64,000 nucleotides of DNA, taken from the NCBI RefSeq assembly GCF_017114985.1, contig NZ_JABXKP010000049.1, positions 1 to 64,000 of the forward strand, written 5' to 3'. This DNA comes from Nostoc sp. JL33 (lineage in GTDB: Bacteria > Cyanobacteriota > Cyanobacteriia > Cyanobacteriales > Nostocaceae). A program made the translations under genes and the position numbers. Positions within the stretch are counted from its first letter, which is position 1. Every line of letters starts with the position of its first letter. The notes under the pieces were generated by a model, which was not told the DNA's origin, made no database searches, and worked only from the letters and a program-made list of their open reading frames with translations. This document shows positions 1 to 8,549 of the stretch, piece by piece.

Positions 1-163
1 GATTAGCGATCGCATATTTTTTCTTCTTTTGCATACCCCACTTCTTGTCTAATTTGTCAATGCGTAAGTTCTGAGTGCGTAAGTAAGTAGGTAATAAAAA
101 ACTCAAAATGAGGCAGCAGATGATCAAGTTTCCTGCTGCTACCTCTGCTTTATTTCCCTTCTC

Positions 164-898
164 CTAACTACTCAACGCCTTTAAGAACCGTTGCAAACTC
201 TTAAACACACTGGGGTTTCTTGCAGGTGTCGCATCTGTTGTTGTTTGCGGTTGTCCTTTTAAAAGGATCAGATCCAAATCATCACCCGATGGTTTTGTAG
301 GTAATTCGGCAATTCTTTGATATTCGCCATCGGTTTCCAGCCAAACTTCCCACTGTCCTGGGTAGCAGCGATATAGGGCACTTTCATCGTCTATGGGGCG
401 CAGGTAATAGGCGGATTCAATCGTACTGATAAAACGATCGCGGACTTTTCTCGCTGTATAACCAATGCCCACAACCCCGGAATCTTCTAAGCGCGGATTT
501 AACAAGACTACAGGGCGATCGCCTATTACTTCACACAACTTTTCCAACTGCGGCACTTCTACGGAAGTGGGGGCAATAAATAAGAAAATTTCATCCTCTG
601 GCTGAATTTTTGTCTGCAAGGAAGCAACCCTACCTGTCCCGATATCCAAAACTTGAAATGGTGCATCAGCCCAATCGCGGCGGGCTAAGGCCGCAGCCCC
701 AGCGTCAGCAAAGAAAATCTTCAAACGGGAATCATATTCGGTAAACGCGGGCAGAAATTGTTCCGCCACCGGCATAAACTTGAGTTCTGGGAACAGGAAC
801 TCAACTTGTAGGCGAGTGCAACCATCTGCAAGGGCAGCTTGGACGGCTACACGAGATTGGGCGATCGCATTTTCAAGACTGTTAGGTAGTTCACTCAT
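164..898 (-). CDS. DUF1995 family protein
   Basis: This 244-residue protein opens with a segment typical of cyanobacterial and plastid DUF1995 proteins: a short acidic/serine-rich start, an alanine-rich helix, then a strand ending in ELKF near residue 40. The family includes the plant LPA3 protein, which is linked to photosystem II assembly; whether this copy has that role is inference. There is no signal peptide or membrane segment, so it should be cytosolic. The ATG at 898 is the first start in the frame and the length fits the family. The gene stands alone and is divergent from the cold-shock gene at 1034. The last 30 or so residues are serine- and lysine-rich and look poorly structured. 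Confidence 0.8.
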   Translation of the reverse strand: MSELPNSLENAIAQSRVAVQAALADGCTRLQVEFLFPELKFMPVAEQFLPAFTEYDSRLKIFFADAGAAALARRDWADAPFQVLDIGTGRVASLQTKIQPEDEIFLFIAPTSVEVPQLEKLCEVIGDRPVVLLNPRLEDSGVVGIGYTARKVRDRFISTIESAYYLRPIDDESALYRCYPGQWEVWLETDGEYQRIAELPTKPSGDDLDLILLKGQPQTTTDATPARNPSVFKSLQRFLKALSS

Positions 899-1033
899 AG
901 TTTATATCTCACTCTAGCATTAGTTCCATTGTTTCAGTATTAGCTCTGATTTTGACGTTGCTAAATTTGAATATGAATCATTTCATCTTGATATGGGAAC
1001 CTTAAAAATAAAGTATTGATATCAGGGTCTTTT

Positions 1034-1708
1034 ATGAAACCTGTTCTGCGTAAAGGTAAATTAACAACATGGAAGGATGACAAAGGTTTTGGCTTCATCC
1101 GCTCCAGTGATGGCAGTCAAGACGTTTTTCTTCATATCACTGCACTCAAAGAAACAAATCATCGTCCACAAGTGGGTGATGTGATTTGCTATCAGCTAAC
1201 GGTTGGTAAAGACGGCAGAATACATGCTAGCAACGCCTTCATTGAGGGAGTTGTATCCAAATCTATGCCGATAACCTCATCTTTGGCAATCGAGAAAGAA
1301 ACATTCCAGCCTAAAGCAAAATCTTCTTTAATGTTGGAGGTATTGCTCTTATCTTTATTACCAACTTTAGGAGCAATACATTTTGCATTGACGACTTTCA
1401 ACCCAATTCCTCTGATTCTGTATCCTGTAATGAATTTTATTACCTTTGCACTGTACGCGGATGATAAATCTCGTGCAAAGCAGGGGCGTTGGAGAATACC
1501 AGAAAAGAGATTACATTTGTGTGAATTCATGGGTGGATGGTTGGGGGGATTCATCGCCCAACGAAGATTACGCCACAAAAATAGGAAGGTTTCATACCAA
1601 GTTGTATTTTGGATAATAGTAGCTATTCATCTGATATTTTGGTTGGATTGGCTTTTCTTTGGAAAAAGACTGGTAGGTTTATTTCTCAGCGTTGTTTCTA
1701 GAGGGTAG
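1034..1708 (+). CDS. cold-shock domain plus DUF1294 membrane protein
   Basis: The first 70 residues form a cold-shock OB-fold domain with recognisable RNA-binding motifs: KGFGFI (RNP1) and VFLHI (RNP2). A linker of about 30 residues leads to three or four hydrophobic helices with the DUF1294 pattern, including a basic DDKSRAK segment and a GGWLGG turn between membrane spans. The architecture places a nucleic-acid-binding domain on the cytoplasmic face of the membrane. The reading frame can be extended to a TTG at 1016, but the ATG at 1034 follows an AGGG box six bases upstream and gives the usual cold-shock N-terminus, so I chose it. Role: probably RNA-binding or stress adaptation; the DUF1294 part has no known activity. 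Confidence 0.85.
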   Translation: MKPVLRKGKLTTWKDDKGFGFIRSSDGSQDVFLHITALKETNHRPQVGDVICYQLTVGKDGRIHASNAFIEGVVSKSMPITSSLAIEKETFQPKAKSSLMLEVLLLSLLPTLGAIHFALTTFNPIPLILYPVMNFITFALYADDKSRAKQGRWRIPEKRLHLCEFMGGWLGGFIAQRRLRHKNRKVSYQVVFWIIVAIHLIFWLDWLFFGKRLVGLFLSVVSRG

Positions 1709-1720
1709 CAGAGAAAATAA

Positions 1721-1912
1721 GCAAAATAAACTGCTCAGTGAAGATTCACTGACTGCTTGCCTATTTTTCGATCTGCTGTTGAAGTTGAGGAGGAAAGTTT
1801 ATCGGAGTAAACACAAAGGTGCTTTACATCTCAATTGAAGAAGTGCGATGCCTGCGGCGGGCGGAGCCATCGCATATAAGACACATTCAAAATTTTACCT
1901 GTTAGTAAAAGA
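1721..1912. repeat. left copy of ~195 bp direct repeat
   Basis: This stretch is repeated in the same orientation at 2308-2503, with scattered substitutions and a few indels. Both copies contain a GCGATGCC...GGAGCCATCGC palindromic core and end in a run related to AATTTTACCT. The two copies bracket the small membrane-peptide gene at 1953-2129. It is not coding in either frame. Confidence 0.75.
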
Positions 1913-1952
1913 CTCGTTTCAGGCTTTCAGCGACAGTAACATAGAGCGCCAA

Positions 1953-2129
1953 TCAGAGAAAACCTAGATATTTTGATACGCGATAGCCAAGCCAAATCCC
2001 CACAAGGCCACCAATGACGCCCAAGAAGATCGAGGTGAACGATAGCAAACTTCCACCCCACAATGCAGGGATGTAACTGCCAATCGTAGAGCCAAGAAAC
2101 ATCCCAATTCCAATGATGGTTTTACTCAT
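1953..2129 (-). CDS. 58-residue hydrophobic membrane peptide
   Basis: Reading the minus strand from the ATG at 2129 gives 58 codons and a TGA at 1953-1955. The peptide has two hydrophobic segments (about residues 3-22 and 28-47) rich in glycine, isoleucine and leucine, with G-x3-G spacing, and ends in a short basic tail (YRVSKYLGFL). It resembles a two-helix membrane hairpin; I do not recognise a family. A glycine-zipper-like composition is seen in small membrane proteins and in some toxins, but no antitoxin or regulator is adjacent. It lies between the two direct-repeat copies. It was found by translating by hand and is supported by amino-acid composition, not by a homologue. Confidence 0.5.
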   Translation of the reverse strand: MSKTIIGIGMFLGSTIGSYIPALWGGSLLSFTSIFLGVIGGLVGIWLGYRVSKYLGFL

Positions 2130-2307
2130 TCCAGAAAAGCCTTAATTAAAAGTAATGAAAATAAGTCATGATTGAACTCCTTTATGACTCAAAATATTAC
2201 CTTTTGGGAAAAAACTTGTTTAACCCTTTCGGCAGCAGTAACATAGGGATCAACTCGTCGTAGACATCGTACTTACTCAAGAACTTGCACGATAAAGGCG
2301 ATCGCTT

Positions 2308-2503
2308 GCAAAATAAACTCCTCAGTCGAGATTCCCTGATTGCTTGCCCATTTTTCAATTCTTCTGTTGGAGTTGGGGAGGAAAGTTCATAGGAGTAAAC
2401 ACAAAGCTACTTCACATCTTAATTGAAGAAGTGCGATGCCTGCGGGGGGCGGAGCCATCGCATATAAGACATACTCAAAATTTTACCTATTTGTAAAAAA
2501 CTG
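2308..2503. repeat. right copy of ~195 bp direct repeat
   Basis: Second copy of the repeat at 1721-1912. An open frame of 72 codons runs from 2436 to 2654 through this repeat, but its sequence is repeat-derived and includes another common dispersed motif (CGTCGTAGACATCG), so it is not annotated as a gene. Confidence 0.75.
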
Positions 2504-2720
2504 GGGTGATAATTTCGACAACTGTGATGTGGGATGCTGCTTCGGCGTAGCCCGTCGTAGACATCGCTTTAGCAGTTCTGCTAAGGAATGTGACGATGAG
2601 GAAAGAATCAATAAGTGTTGGATTTTGCGATCGCTCAAAACTGGGATATATTAAGTACTTATGCATTGCCTAGCTTTGCAGTAGGTTGCACTCCTATGTC
2701 AACAGATATTCAAATAGGCT

Positions 2721-4487
2721 ATGCCACTAAATAAACAAGCCATTCTTCAAGATATATTCCGAAACGCACCACCGTTGAACTCGGAAGATGATTGTGCTGA
2801 AAACGTCGTTATTCCTTTCCTGCAAAGACTTGGTTATACCAGACACCAAATAGGGCGAAAAGTATCTATTACAGGAACTTCAGGTCATCGGTTTAGAAAG
2901 CAAGCTGATATTGTTGTTTACATTAATCAAAGACCTGCTCTTGTTATTGAAACAAAACGAATTCAACATCGACTTAAAGAAGAGGACGTTAATCAGGTGC
3001 TTTCGTATGCTCAACTTCTAGAACCACCTACCCCAATTGCGGTTCTGACTAATGGGCGTGATTGGGAGGTGTATTACCTTGAGAAAGATGATATTGGTGG
3101 TTTGGAAGCTGTACCAGAACCACAAGAATTAGAAAGTATAATACTTACAATTTCTGGTACTGCAATCCAAACAGAAAAGCGTCAAGCTGCTGAACGACTC
3201 CTAGTAACTATTGAAAATAAAGCTGATTTAGAAGTTGCTTTTAGGGAATGCCGGAAGGAGCTTGCTAAGGAAGGACTTATTGCTGAGTCTGCTTTTGATG
3301 AATTAACTAAAATTCTTACATGCAAGTTCAATGAGGAAAAAAGAGCCTCTGAAGGTCTTGCGACAAATCGCTTCACTTCTCAATGGCTGTTGGGTAGCAG
3401 TCCGCTTATCGCTTTGCAGCAAATGTTCTCTGATGCAAAGCAAACATTTAATGTTTTTCCTACTAGTACTCAAATCCAAATTAGAAGCAATGAAACAGTT
3501 GATAAAATTGTTCGTGAGTTAGAGCCTTTTGGACTTTATGGATTCAAAACTCCTCTGGGATTGGCTGGCGCTGGTGGTGATGTAGTTGGTTCTGTTTATG
3601 AGGCTTTTCTTACAGGAACACTTCGTGGCGACTTAGGGCAGTATTTAACCCCAAGACAATTGGTTGAATTCATGGTTGAAATTGCTGATATACAGATTGG
3701 CGAAAAAGTTCTTGACTTATCGTGTGGTAGTGGTGGGTTTCTGATCAGAGCTTTTGTTCATGTCCGCAAAAAAATTCGCTCCCTTGATATTAGCAAAGAT
3801 GAGAAAGATCGGCTTGTTAGCAATCTTGTAACAAATCATTTATGGGGAATTGAAATAAATCCACGTTTAGCTACGCTGTGCAGGATCAATATGATTTTGC
3901 ATGGGGATGGATACGAACACATTTATACAGGTGATTCAATTCGGGATGACTTCTTTGAAAATACGGATGGTCGGAGAACTGACTTGGCGGCGATTGAGAA
4001 CAATAATGCTACAAAATTTGATGTGATTCTTATTAACCCACCATTTAATATACCCTATGAAGATTTTACTTCTCTCAACAGGTATGTCTTAGGTCGAGGT
4101 AAAGCTGCTCAAGGCTCTGATTATCTAATTCTAGAGCGAGCTATTAGCCTGTTGAAACCAGAAACTGGTCGATTACTTGTAATTTTGCCTCATGGTGTTG
4201 CAAGTGGCGTTTCGGAAACAGAAGTCCGAAATTTTATGAAGGCTAATACTTATATTCATGCTTGTATAAGTTTGCCTGTTGGGTCATTCAAACCATTTGG
4301 AGGTTCTAATGCTAGGACTTGTGTTTTGTACTTAATGAAAACACCTAAAGATAATAAGAAGCGTTTTCTAGCTCAAGCGGAGCGTGTTGGATATGATATC
4401 ACCTCAAAGTACTACAGGGAAATTGATTGGAATGATTTACCTGTAATAGCTGAAGCCTATTATAATGTGAAGCAAAATTTGCAATGA
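2721..4487 (+). CDS. restriction nuclease-N6-adenine methylase fusion (type I/IIB-like)
   Basis: The 588-residue protein joins two modules. Residues 1-135 resemble the HsdR N-terminal nuclease fold, with D63 followed by ExK at E77/K79, the PD-(D/E)xK catalytic pattern. Residues ~265-580 are an HsdM-type N6-adenine methyltransferase: a TPRQLVEFM helix, the SAM-binding motif DLSCGSGGF at 332-340 and the catalytic NPPF at 439-442. It would methylate adenine and cut DNA at a site set by the adjacent specificity subunit. The stop codon overlaps the next ATG by four bases (ATGA), so the two are coupled. No separate helicase-type HsdR is present, which fits a BcgI-like arrangement better than classical type I. 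The host range and recognition site cannot be read from sequence. Confidence 0.85.
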   Translation: MPLNKQAILQDIFRNAPPLNSEDDCAENVVIPFLQRLGYTRHQIGRKVSITGTSGHRFRKQADIVVYINQRPALVIETKRIQHRLKEEDVNQVLSYAQLLEPPTPIAVLTNGRDWEVYYLEKDDIGGLEAVPEPQELESIILTISGTAIQTEKRQAAERLLVTIENKADLEVAFRECRKELAKEGLIAESAFDELTKILTCKFNEEKRASEGLATNRFTSQWLLGSSPLIALQQMFSDAKQTFNVFPTSTQIQIRSNETVDKIVRELEPFGLYGFKTPLGLAGAGGDVVGSVYEAFLTGTLRGDLGQYLTPRQLVEFMVEIADIQIGEKVLDLSCGSGGFLIRAFVHVRKKIRSLDISKDEKDRLVSNLVTNHLWGIEINPRLATLCRINMILHGDGYEHIYTGDSIRDDFFENTDGRRTDLAAIENNNATKFDVILINPPFNIPYEDFTSLNRYVLGRGKAAQGSDYLILERAISLLKPETGRLLVILPHGVASGVSETEVRNFMKANTYIHACISLPVGSFKPFGGSNARTCVLYLMKTPKDNKKRFLAQAERVGYDITSKYYREIDWNDLPVIAEAYYNVKQNLQ

Positions 4488-5206
4488 GCATAGAATTAAT
4501 CAAAACAGAACCTCTAATTTTAATAATCACGGAAGAAGCCGCAAATGATATTGATACTATTGATGCTGGTGCTGCGTATACACAATATCTGCATGAGCAA
4601 ATAGGCGAATTTGAGCAATATCCGTTGGGTAATTTTGTACAAATAGTGTCAAGAAGTGTTAACACTCAATCTGATAGATACATTGAGCAAATATTTGAAT
4701 ATATAGACTTAAGAGAAGTCGATGATATTTATGGACATATCTTAACCTTTAGAGCTAGCAAAGGTAGAGATATAAGAAGCACAAAACATCGTTTCCAAAA
4801 ACACGACATTTTATTTGCAAAGATTATGCCTAGCTTGGCAAACAAAAAGATAGCATTGGTAACACAAGATTTGACAAACGCAGTTGCATCGACTGAGTTT
4901 ATAGTTTTAAGAAAGAAACCGCAAGCTGAAATAAATCTCTATTACTTGTTTCGAGCCTTACGTTCTGACCATTTTACCCGTCAAGCCACAGCAAATGTTA
5001 CCGGAGCAACAGGGCGACAGCGAATCAGTCCATCAAAGCTATTAGAATTAAAAATTATTGTACCGCCAGAGGAACTTCAAAATACAATTGGGGACGCTGT
5101 TGAGCAAGAGTTCACGCTACGAACTTTGGCAGTAGAACAGTCCAAAAAAGCTGACGATTTAGCTCATCTCGTGCTTGGCTCTCTTACCCTGAGAACTGAT
5201 GGCTGA
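4484..5206 (+). CDS. HsdS-like DNA specificity subunit, single TRD
   Basis: At 240 residues this is about half the length of a typical type I HsdS and appears to hold one target-recognition domain followed by one conserved helical region. The motif LRSDHFTRQATANVTGATGRQRISPSKLLELKI (given here only as key pieces: ANVTGATGRQRIS then the P-x2-L-x4-I strand) is the usual HsdS segment between TRD and the long helix, and PPEELQNTIG begins the helix. It should pair with the upstream nuclease-methylase and probably dimerise to read a two-part site. The N-terminal 45 residues are not conserved-looking. The start overlaps the upstream stop by four bases. Confidence 0.8.
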   Translation: MSIELIKTEPLILIITEEAANDIDTIDAGAAYTQYLHEQIGEFEQYPLGNFVQIVSRSVNTQSDRYIEQIFEYIDLREVDDIYGHILTFRASKGRDIRSTKHRFQKHDILFAKIMPSLANKKIALVTQDLTNAVASTEFIVLRKKPQAEINLYYLFRALRSDHFTRQATANVTGATGRQRISPSKLLELKIIVPPEELQNTIGDAVEQEFTLRTLAVEQSKKADDLAHLVLGSLTLRTDG

Positions 5207-5284
5207 GGAAGCGCATAAGAAATCATACATTTGCGGGTACAAACTACCAACACAACCAGCAATTTTTAATTTGTCACATTTGAT

Positions 5285-6454
5285 TTAACGCTTAACTAAA
5301 GATAAATCCGGTGTCAGCCTTTGCAAAACTTGCTTCAATACCATCACTGTCCAATCTATATCAGCTTCCGTCGTATCACGCCCCAATGTGATCCGAATTC
5401 CCCCCAATGCAGCTTTTTCTGAATAACCCATCGCTAACAATATCGGACTAGGGCTAAGTTTACCACTGTGACAGGCAGCACCAGCACTGATGCCGATGCC
5501 AGCAAGGTTTAGCTGCCGTACCAAGGTTTTACCGCTAAGTTTTTCGCCGTCGGCGTTTTCTAAGCACATACTGATATGGTGAGGTAAACGATCGCAAGAA
5601 TCCCCTGTAGGAATTAAACCAGGAATCTCAGCTAGTTGGGCAAAGGCGCGATCGCGTAACTCAATTAACCGTGGTGTTTCTGTAGCCAATTCTTGCGCTG
5701 CTAATTCTGCTGCTACACCAAATCCCGCAATTATCGGTACTGCTTGTGTACCAGAACGCAGCCCTATTTCTTGTCCACCACCACCCAGCAAGGGCATCAA
5801 ATCCACACCAGGACGCACATACAACGCCCCTGCACCTTGCGGCCCATATATTTTATGACTGGAAAGGCTAAGTAAGTCTACTGATAGTTCTTGCACATCT
5901 ATAGGTAAGCGTCCGGCAACTTGTACCGCATCTGTATGGAACAAAGCCCCATGCGATCGCACAATTTTACCCAGTTCTGCGATCGGTTGCACTGTCCCAA
6001 CTTCACTTTGACCGTAAATTATAGAAACTAAGGCCGTGTTATGTCGCAATGCGGCTTTTAAATCTAGGGGGTTAACTCTGCCTTTCACATCTACAGACAA
6101 GCGCGTAACCTCCCAACCCCACATTTCTAGCGATCGCACTGTCTCAGAAATTGCGGAATGCTCAACGCTTGAGATAATTAGATGTTGAGGAACAGCATAC
6201 AACCGAGCCACACCCATAATTGCCAAATTATCTGCTTCAGTGCCACCAGAGGTAAAGATGATCGATTCAGGGCTGGCGGCGTTAATTAAACCAGCAACTT
6301 GGACTCTGGCTTGTTCCACAACCGTTGCAGCGCGTTGTCCCCACTCATGTAAGCTGGAAGGATTGCCCCACTGTTCGGTGAGGACTGTTTGCATAACTGC
6401 GATCGCTTCTTTTCGAGTCGGAGTAGTGGCACTGTAATCTAGATAAATTTGCAT
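5285..6454 (-). CDS. cysteine desulfurase, IscS/NifS family
   Basis: This PLP enzyme would release sulfur from L-cysteine for iron-sulfur clusters and other sulfur cofactors. The start IYLDYSATTP, the PLP-binding lysine in SSHKIYGPQG (residue 201) and the active-site cysteine in GAACHSGKLSPS (residue 328) are all visible, and the length of 389 is normal. The frame is open to an ATG at 6478, but that adds eight non-conserved residues; the ATG at 6454 gives the standard MQIYLDYSATTP start. It is a stand-alone gene with no adjacent isc or suf genes, so which pathway it feeds is not shown. The CHSG motif lies in a long loop typical of the IscS group. Confidence 0.93.
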   Translation of the reverse strand: MQIYLDYSATTPTRKEAIAVMQTVLTEQWGNPSSLHEWGQRAATVVEQARVQVAGLINAASPESIIFTSGGTEADNLAIMGVARLYAVPQHLIISSVEHSAISETVRSLEMWGWEVTRLSVDVKGRVNPLDLKAALRHNTALVSIIYGQSEVGTVQPIAELGKIVRSHGALFHTDAVQVAGRLPIDVQELSVDLLSLSSHKIYGPQGAGALYVRPGVDLMPLLGGGGQEIGLRSGTQAVPIIAGFGVAAELAAQELATETPRLIELRDRAFAQLAEIPGLIPTGDSCDRLPHHISMCLENADGEKLSGKTLVRQLNLAGIGISAGAACHSGKLSPSPILLAMGYSEKAALGGIRITLGRDTTEADIDWTVMVLKQVLQRLTPDLSLVKR

Positions 6455-6664
6455 ACAACCGAATAATGGTGAGAACACACGCTGGAAATAGACTGCTGAT
6501 CTTGTCAGTATATACAGTTTGAGTGGACAAATCCTGAAAAAACCTTTGTAATTCTGCCTCTAGCAGTGGATTTTTCCCTTTACTTGCAAAGCTATTTCTC
6601 TACTTAATTCAGAACACAAAATTTTGGGAATGATAAATCTAGCGGTTCTCAATTGCGTGCAGTA

Positions 6665-6760
6665 GAGTTTTAACCTCTCTCTAAACCTTTCCCCTAAAAG
6701 GGTAGAGGCTTTGAGTCTTACTCCTCTTCCCTACAAGGGAAGGGGTTGGGGGTTAGGTTT
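6665..6760. repeat. pyrimidine/purine-rich inverted repeat
   Basis: A C/T-rich block (AACCTCTCTCTAAACC) is followed about 50 bases later by a roughly complementary G-rich block (GGGTTGGGGGTTAGGTT). This is the common cyanobacterial repeat type able to fold into an imperfect hairpin. It lies just upstream of the PLD-family gene, so it could affect its leader. Nothing else was seen in 6479-6774. Confidence 0.5.
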
Positions 6761-6774
6761 TGTATTTAACTTAA

Positions 6775-8244
6775 GTGAAAACCGCCTTATATCCACTCTC
6801 AATTCACTTCTACCAGATTACAGTGCAATTTATCTCTAGACAAAGATATTTTTTATCTATCTTTTTACTGATATTCTCCCTGACTGGTTGTCAACGAGTC
6901 CAGTCCTACAATCAGCGTCCAGCACCCTTACCACAAGATCCGTTAGTTCAAGTTTACTTTAACCATTCTGAGTCTTCGGAATACAAAGAAGCTTACCGTC
7001 AGCAAACTCGCCTGGGGGATGATTTAGAAAAACAGATTGTCGATGCTATTACGGACGCTAAATCTACAGTAGATGTAGCTGTGCAAGAATTACGTTTACC
7101 CAGAGTTGCCCAAGCATTGGTTGATAGACAAAAAGCTGGGGTAAAAGTCAGAATCATTTTAGAAAATACCTATAGCCGACCTTGGAGTAGCTTTACATCT
7201 ACTGAAATAGGTAAGTTAGATAAAAGGGAACAGGAACGCTATCAAGAATTTCGCAAATTTATCGATATTAACCAAGATAATCAACTCAGTCCAGCCGAAA
7301 TAAATCAAAGAGATGCTTTGATAATTTTGCAAAATGCCAAAATTCCTTGGATAGATGATCGAGCCGATGGTTCGGCAGGTAGCAGTTTGATGCATCACAA
7401 ATTTGTGATTGTGGACGATCGCATTCTAATTATCACTTCCGCCAATTTTACTTTAAGTGATACTTCTGGTGATTTTACAAATTCTAGCAGTTTAGGCAAT
7501 GCAAATAACTTATTGCAGATTGACAGCCCGGAATTAGCATCTTTATTTACACAAGAGTTTAACATCATGTGGGGAGATGGGCCGGGTGGTCAGCCAGATA
7601 GTCAATTTGGTTTGCAAAAGCCGATGCGTTTACCTAAACAAATAACTTTAGGTAACACCCAAATTACTGTGCAATTTTCACCGACTTCTCCAACTCAACC
7701 TTGGAGTAATAGTAGTAATGGTTTAGTTGGTAAAACTTTAGATTCAGCAACCAAATCTATTGATATGGCGTTATTTGTCTTTTCCGAACAGCGTCTTGCC
7801 AATATTTTAGAAAAACGCCATCAACAAAGTGTGCAAATTCGCGCTTTAATTGAACCACAATTTGCTTATCGTCCTTACAGCGAAGCATTAGATATGATGG
7901 GGGTTGCTCTCAGTAACAAATGTAAATATGAAGTTGATAACCACCCTTGGCAAAATCCAATTACGACTGTAGGCGTACCTGTGTTACCCAAAGGCGATTT
8001 ATTGCATCACAAATTTGGTGTTATTGATAGTCAAACAGTAATTACAGGTTCTCATAATTGGTCAAATGCTGCTAATAGTGGTAACGATGAGACGCTTGTA
8101 GTGATTGAAAGTCCCATAGTGGCTGCCCATTATGTGCGAGAATTTGCTCGTCTTTATGCCAAAATAAAACCTGGCTTACCACCAGGAATTCAAAAGAAAA
8201 TCAAATTAGAACAAACACGGTGTCCCCAGATAAAAACTTCTTGA
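6775..8244 (+). CDS. phospholipase D-family lipoprotein with EF-hand insert
   Basis: The 489-residue protein carries two HxK(x)4D motifs, H208-K210-D215 (HHKFVIVD) and H412-K414-D419 (HHKFGVID), the paired catalytic halves of the PLD superfamily (phospholipases, Nuc-type nucleases). The N-terminal hydrophobic stretch ends in LTGC with C39 as a lipobox cysteine, so it is probably an exported lipoprotein. Residues ~164-176 (DINQDNQLSPAE) match an EF-hand calcium loop inserted in the first half. The start is GTG at 6775; no closer ATG precedes the lipobox. In homologues I would expect a C-terminal helix-hairpin-helix domain; here it is cut off by a TGA (see next entry). Nuclease or lipase activity cannot be separated by sight. 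Confidence 0.85.
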   Translation: MKTALYPLSIHFYQITVQFISRQRYFLSIFLLIFSLTGCQRVQSYNQRPAPLPQDPLVQVYFNHSESSEYKEAYRQQTRLGDDLEKQIVDAITDAKSTVDVAVQELRLPRVAQALVDRQKAGVKVRIILENTYSRPWSSFTSTEIGKLDKREQERYQEFRKFIDINQDNQLSPAEINQRDALIILQNAKIPWIDDRADGSAGSSLMHHKFVIVDDRILIITSANFTLSDTSGDFTNSSSLGNANNLLQIDSPELASLFTQEFNIMWGDGPGGQPDSQFGLQKPMRLPKQITLGNTQITVQFSPTSPTQPWSNSSNGLVGKTLDSATKSIDMALFVFSEQRLANILEKRHQQSVQIRALIEPQFAYRPYSEALDMMGVALSNKCKYEVDNHPWQNPITTVGVPVLPKGDLLHHKFGVIDSQTVITGSHNWSNAANSGNDETLVVIESPIVAAHYVREFARLYAKIKPGLPPGIQKKIKLEQTRCPQIKTS

Positions 8245-8454
8245 TCAACTGAACTTAAAGAAATTAAAAAAGTAAATATCAACACCGCAAGTGTAGAATA
8301 ATTAGCAACTCTTGCTGGTGTGGGTAAGAAGTTAGCACAGAGGATAATTATTAGCCGTCAACAGCAAAAGTTTACATCTTTAGAAGACTTGGAACGAGTT
8401 TCAGGAGTTAGTGCGAAGACGCTAGAAAAATGGAGTGGGCGCGTAACTTGGTAG
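8245..8454 (+). pseudogene. decayed helix-hairpin-helix tail of the PLD protein
   Basis: The bases after the TGA at 8242-8244 stay in the same frame and translate into a ComEA-like helix-hairpin-helix domain: VNINTAS, then a second stop (TAA at 8299-8301), then LATLAGVGKKLAQRII, a KFTSLEDLERVSGVS segment and a terminal RVTW followed by TAG at 8452. The pattern N-(I/L)-N-T-A-S-x-E-x-L-A-T-L-x-G-V-G is characteristic of this DNA-binding domain. The simplest reading is that the PLD gene once ended here and two nonsense changes removed its DNA-binding tail. Readthrough or a sequencing error at two sites is less likely. Confidence 0.8.
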
Positions 8455-8481
8455 GGGCGCACAGCTAGCTGTGCGCCCCTA
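8452..8481. terminator. 30 bp perfect palindrome between convergent genes
   Basis: Bases 8452-8481 form two 15-base arms around no spacer (TAGGGGCGCACAGCT and its complement). It lies between the end of the PLD reading frame and the end of the convergent glycosyltransferase gene, a position suited to a bidirectional terminator, though no long T-run follows. It may instead be one of the dispersed palindromes of this genome. Confidence 0.5.
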
Positions 8482-8549
8482 GTATGGTTTATATTCTACG
8501 TAGTTAAAAGCATGTAAGATTACACAAATGCGATATTTAAATGCGATCG

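Noticed and set aside
2436-2654. 72-codon open frame on the plus strand
   Set aside because: It runs through the 2308-2503 direct repeat and a second dispersed motif; the protein has no sensible composition and no homology-like features.
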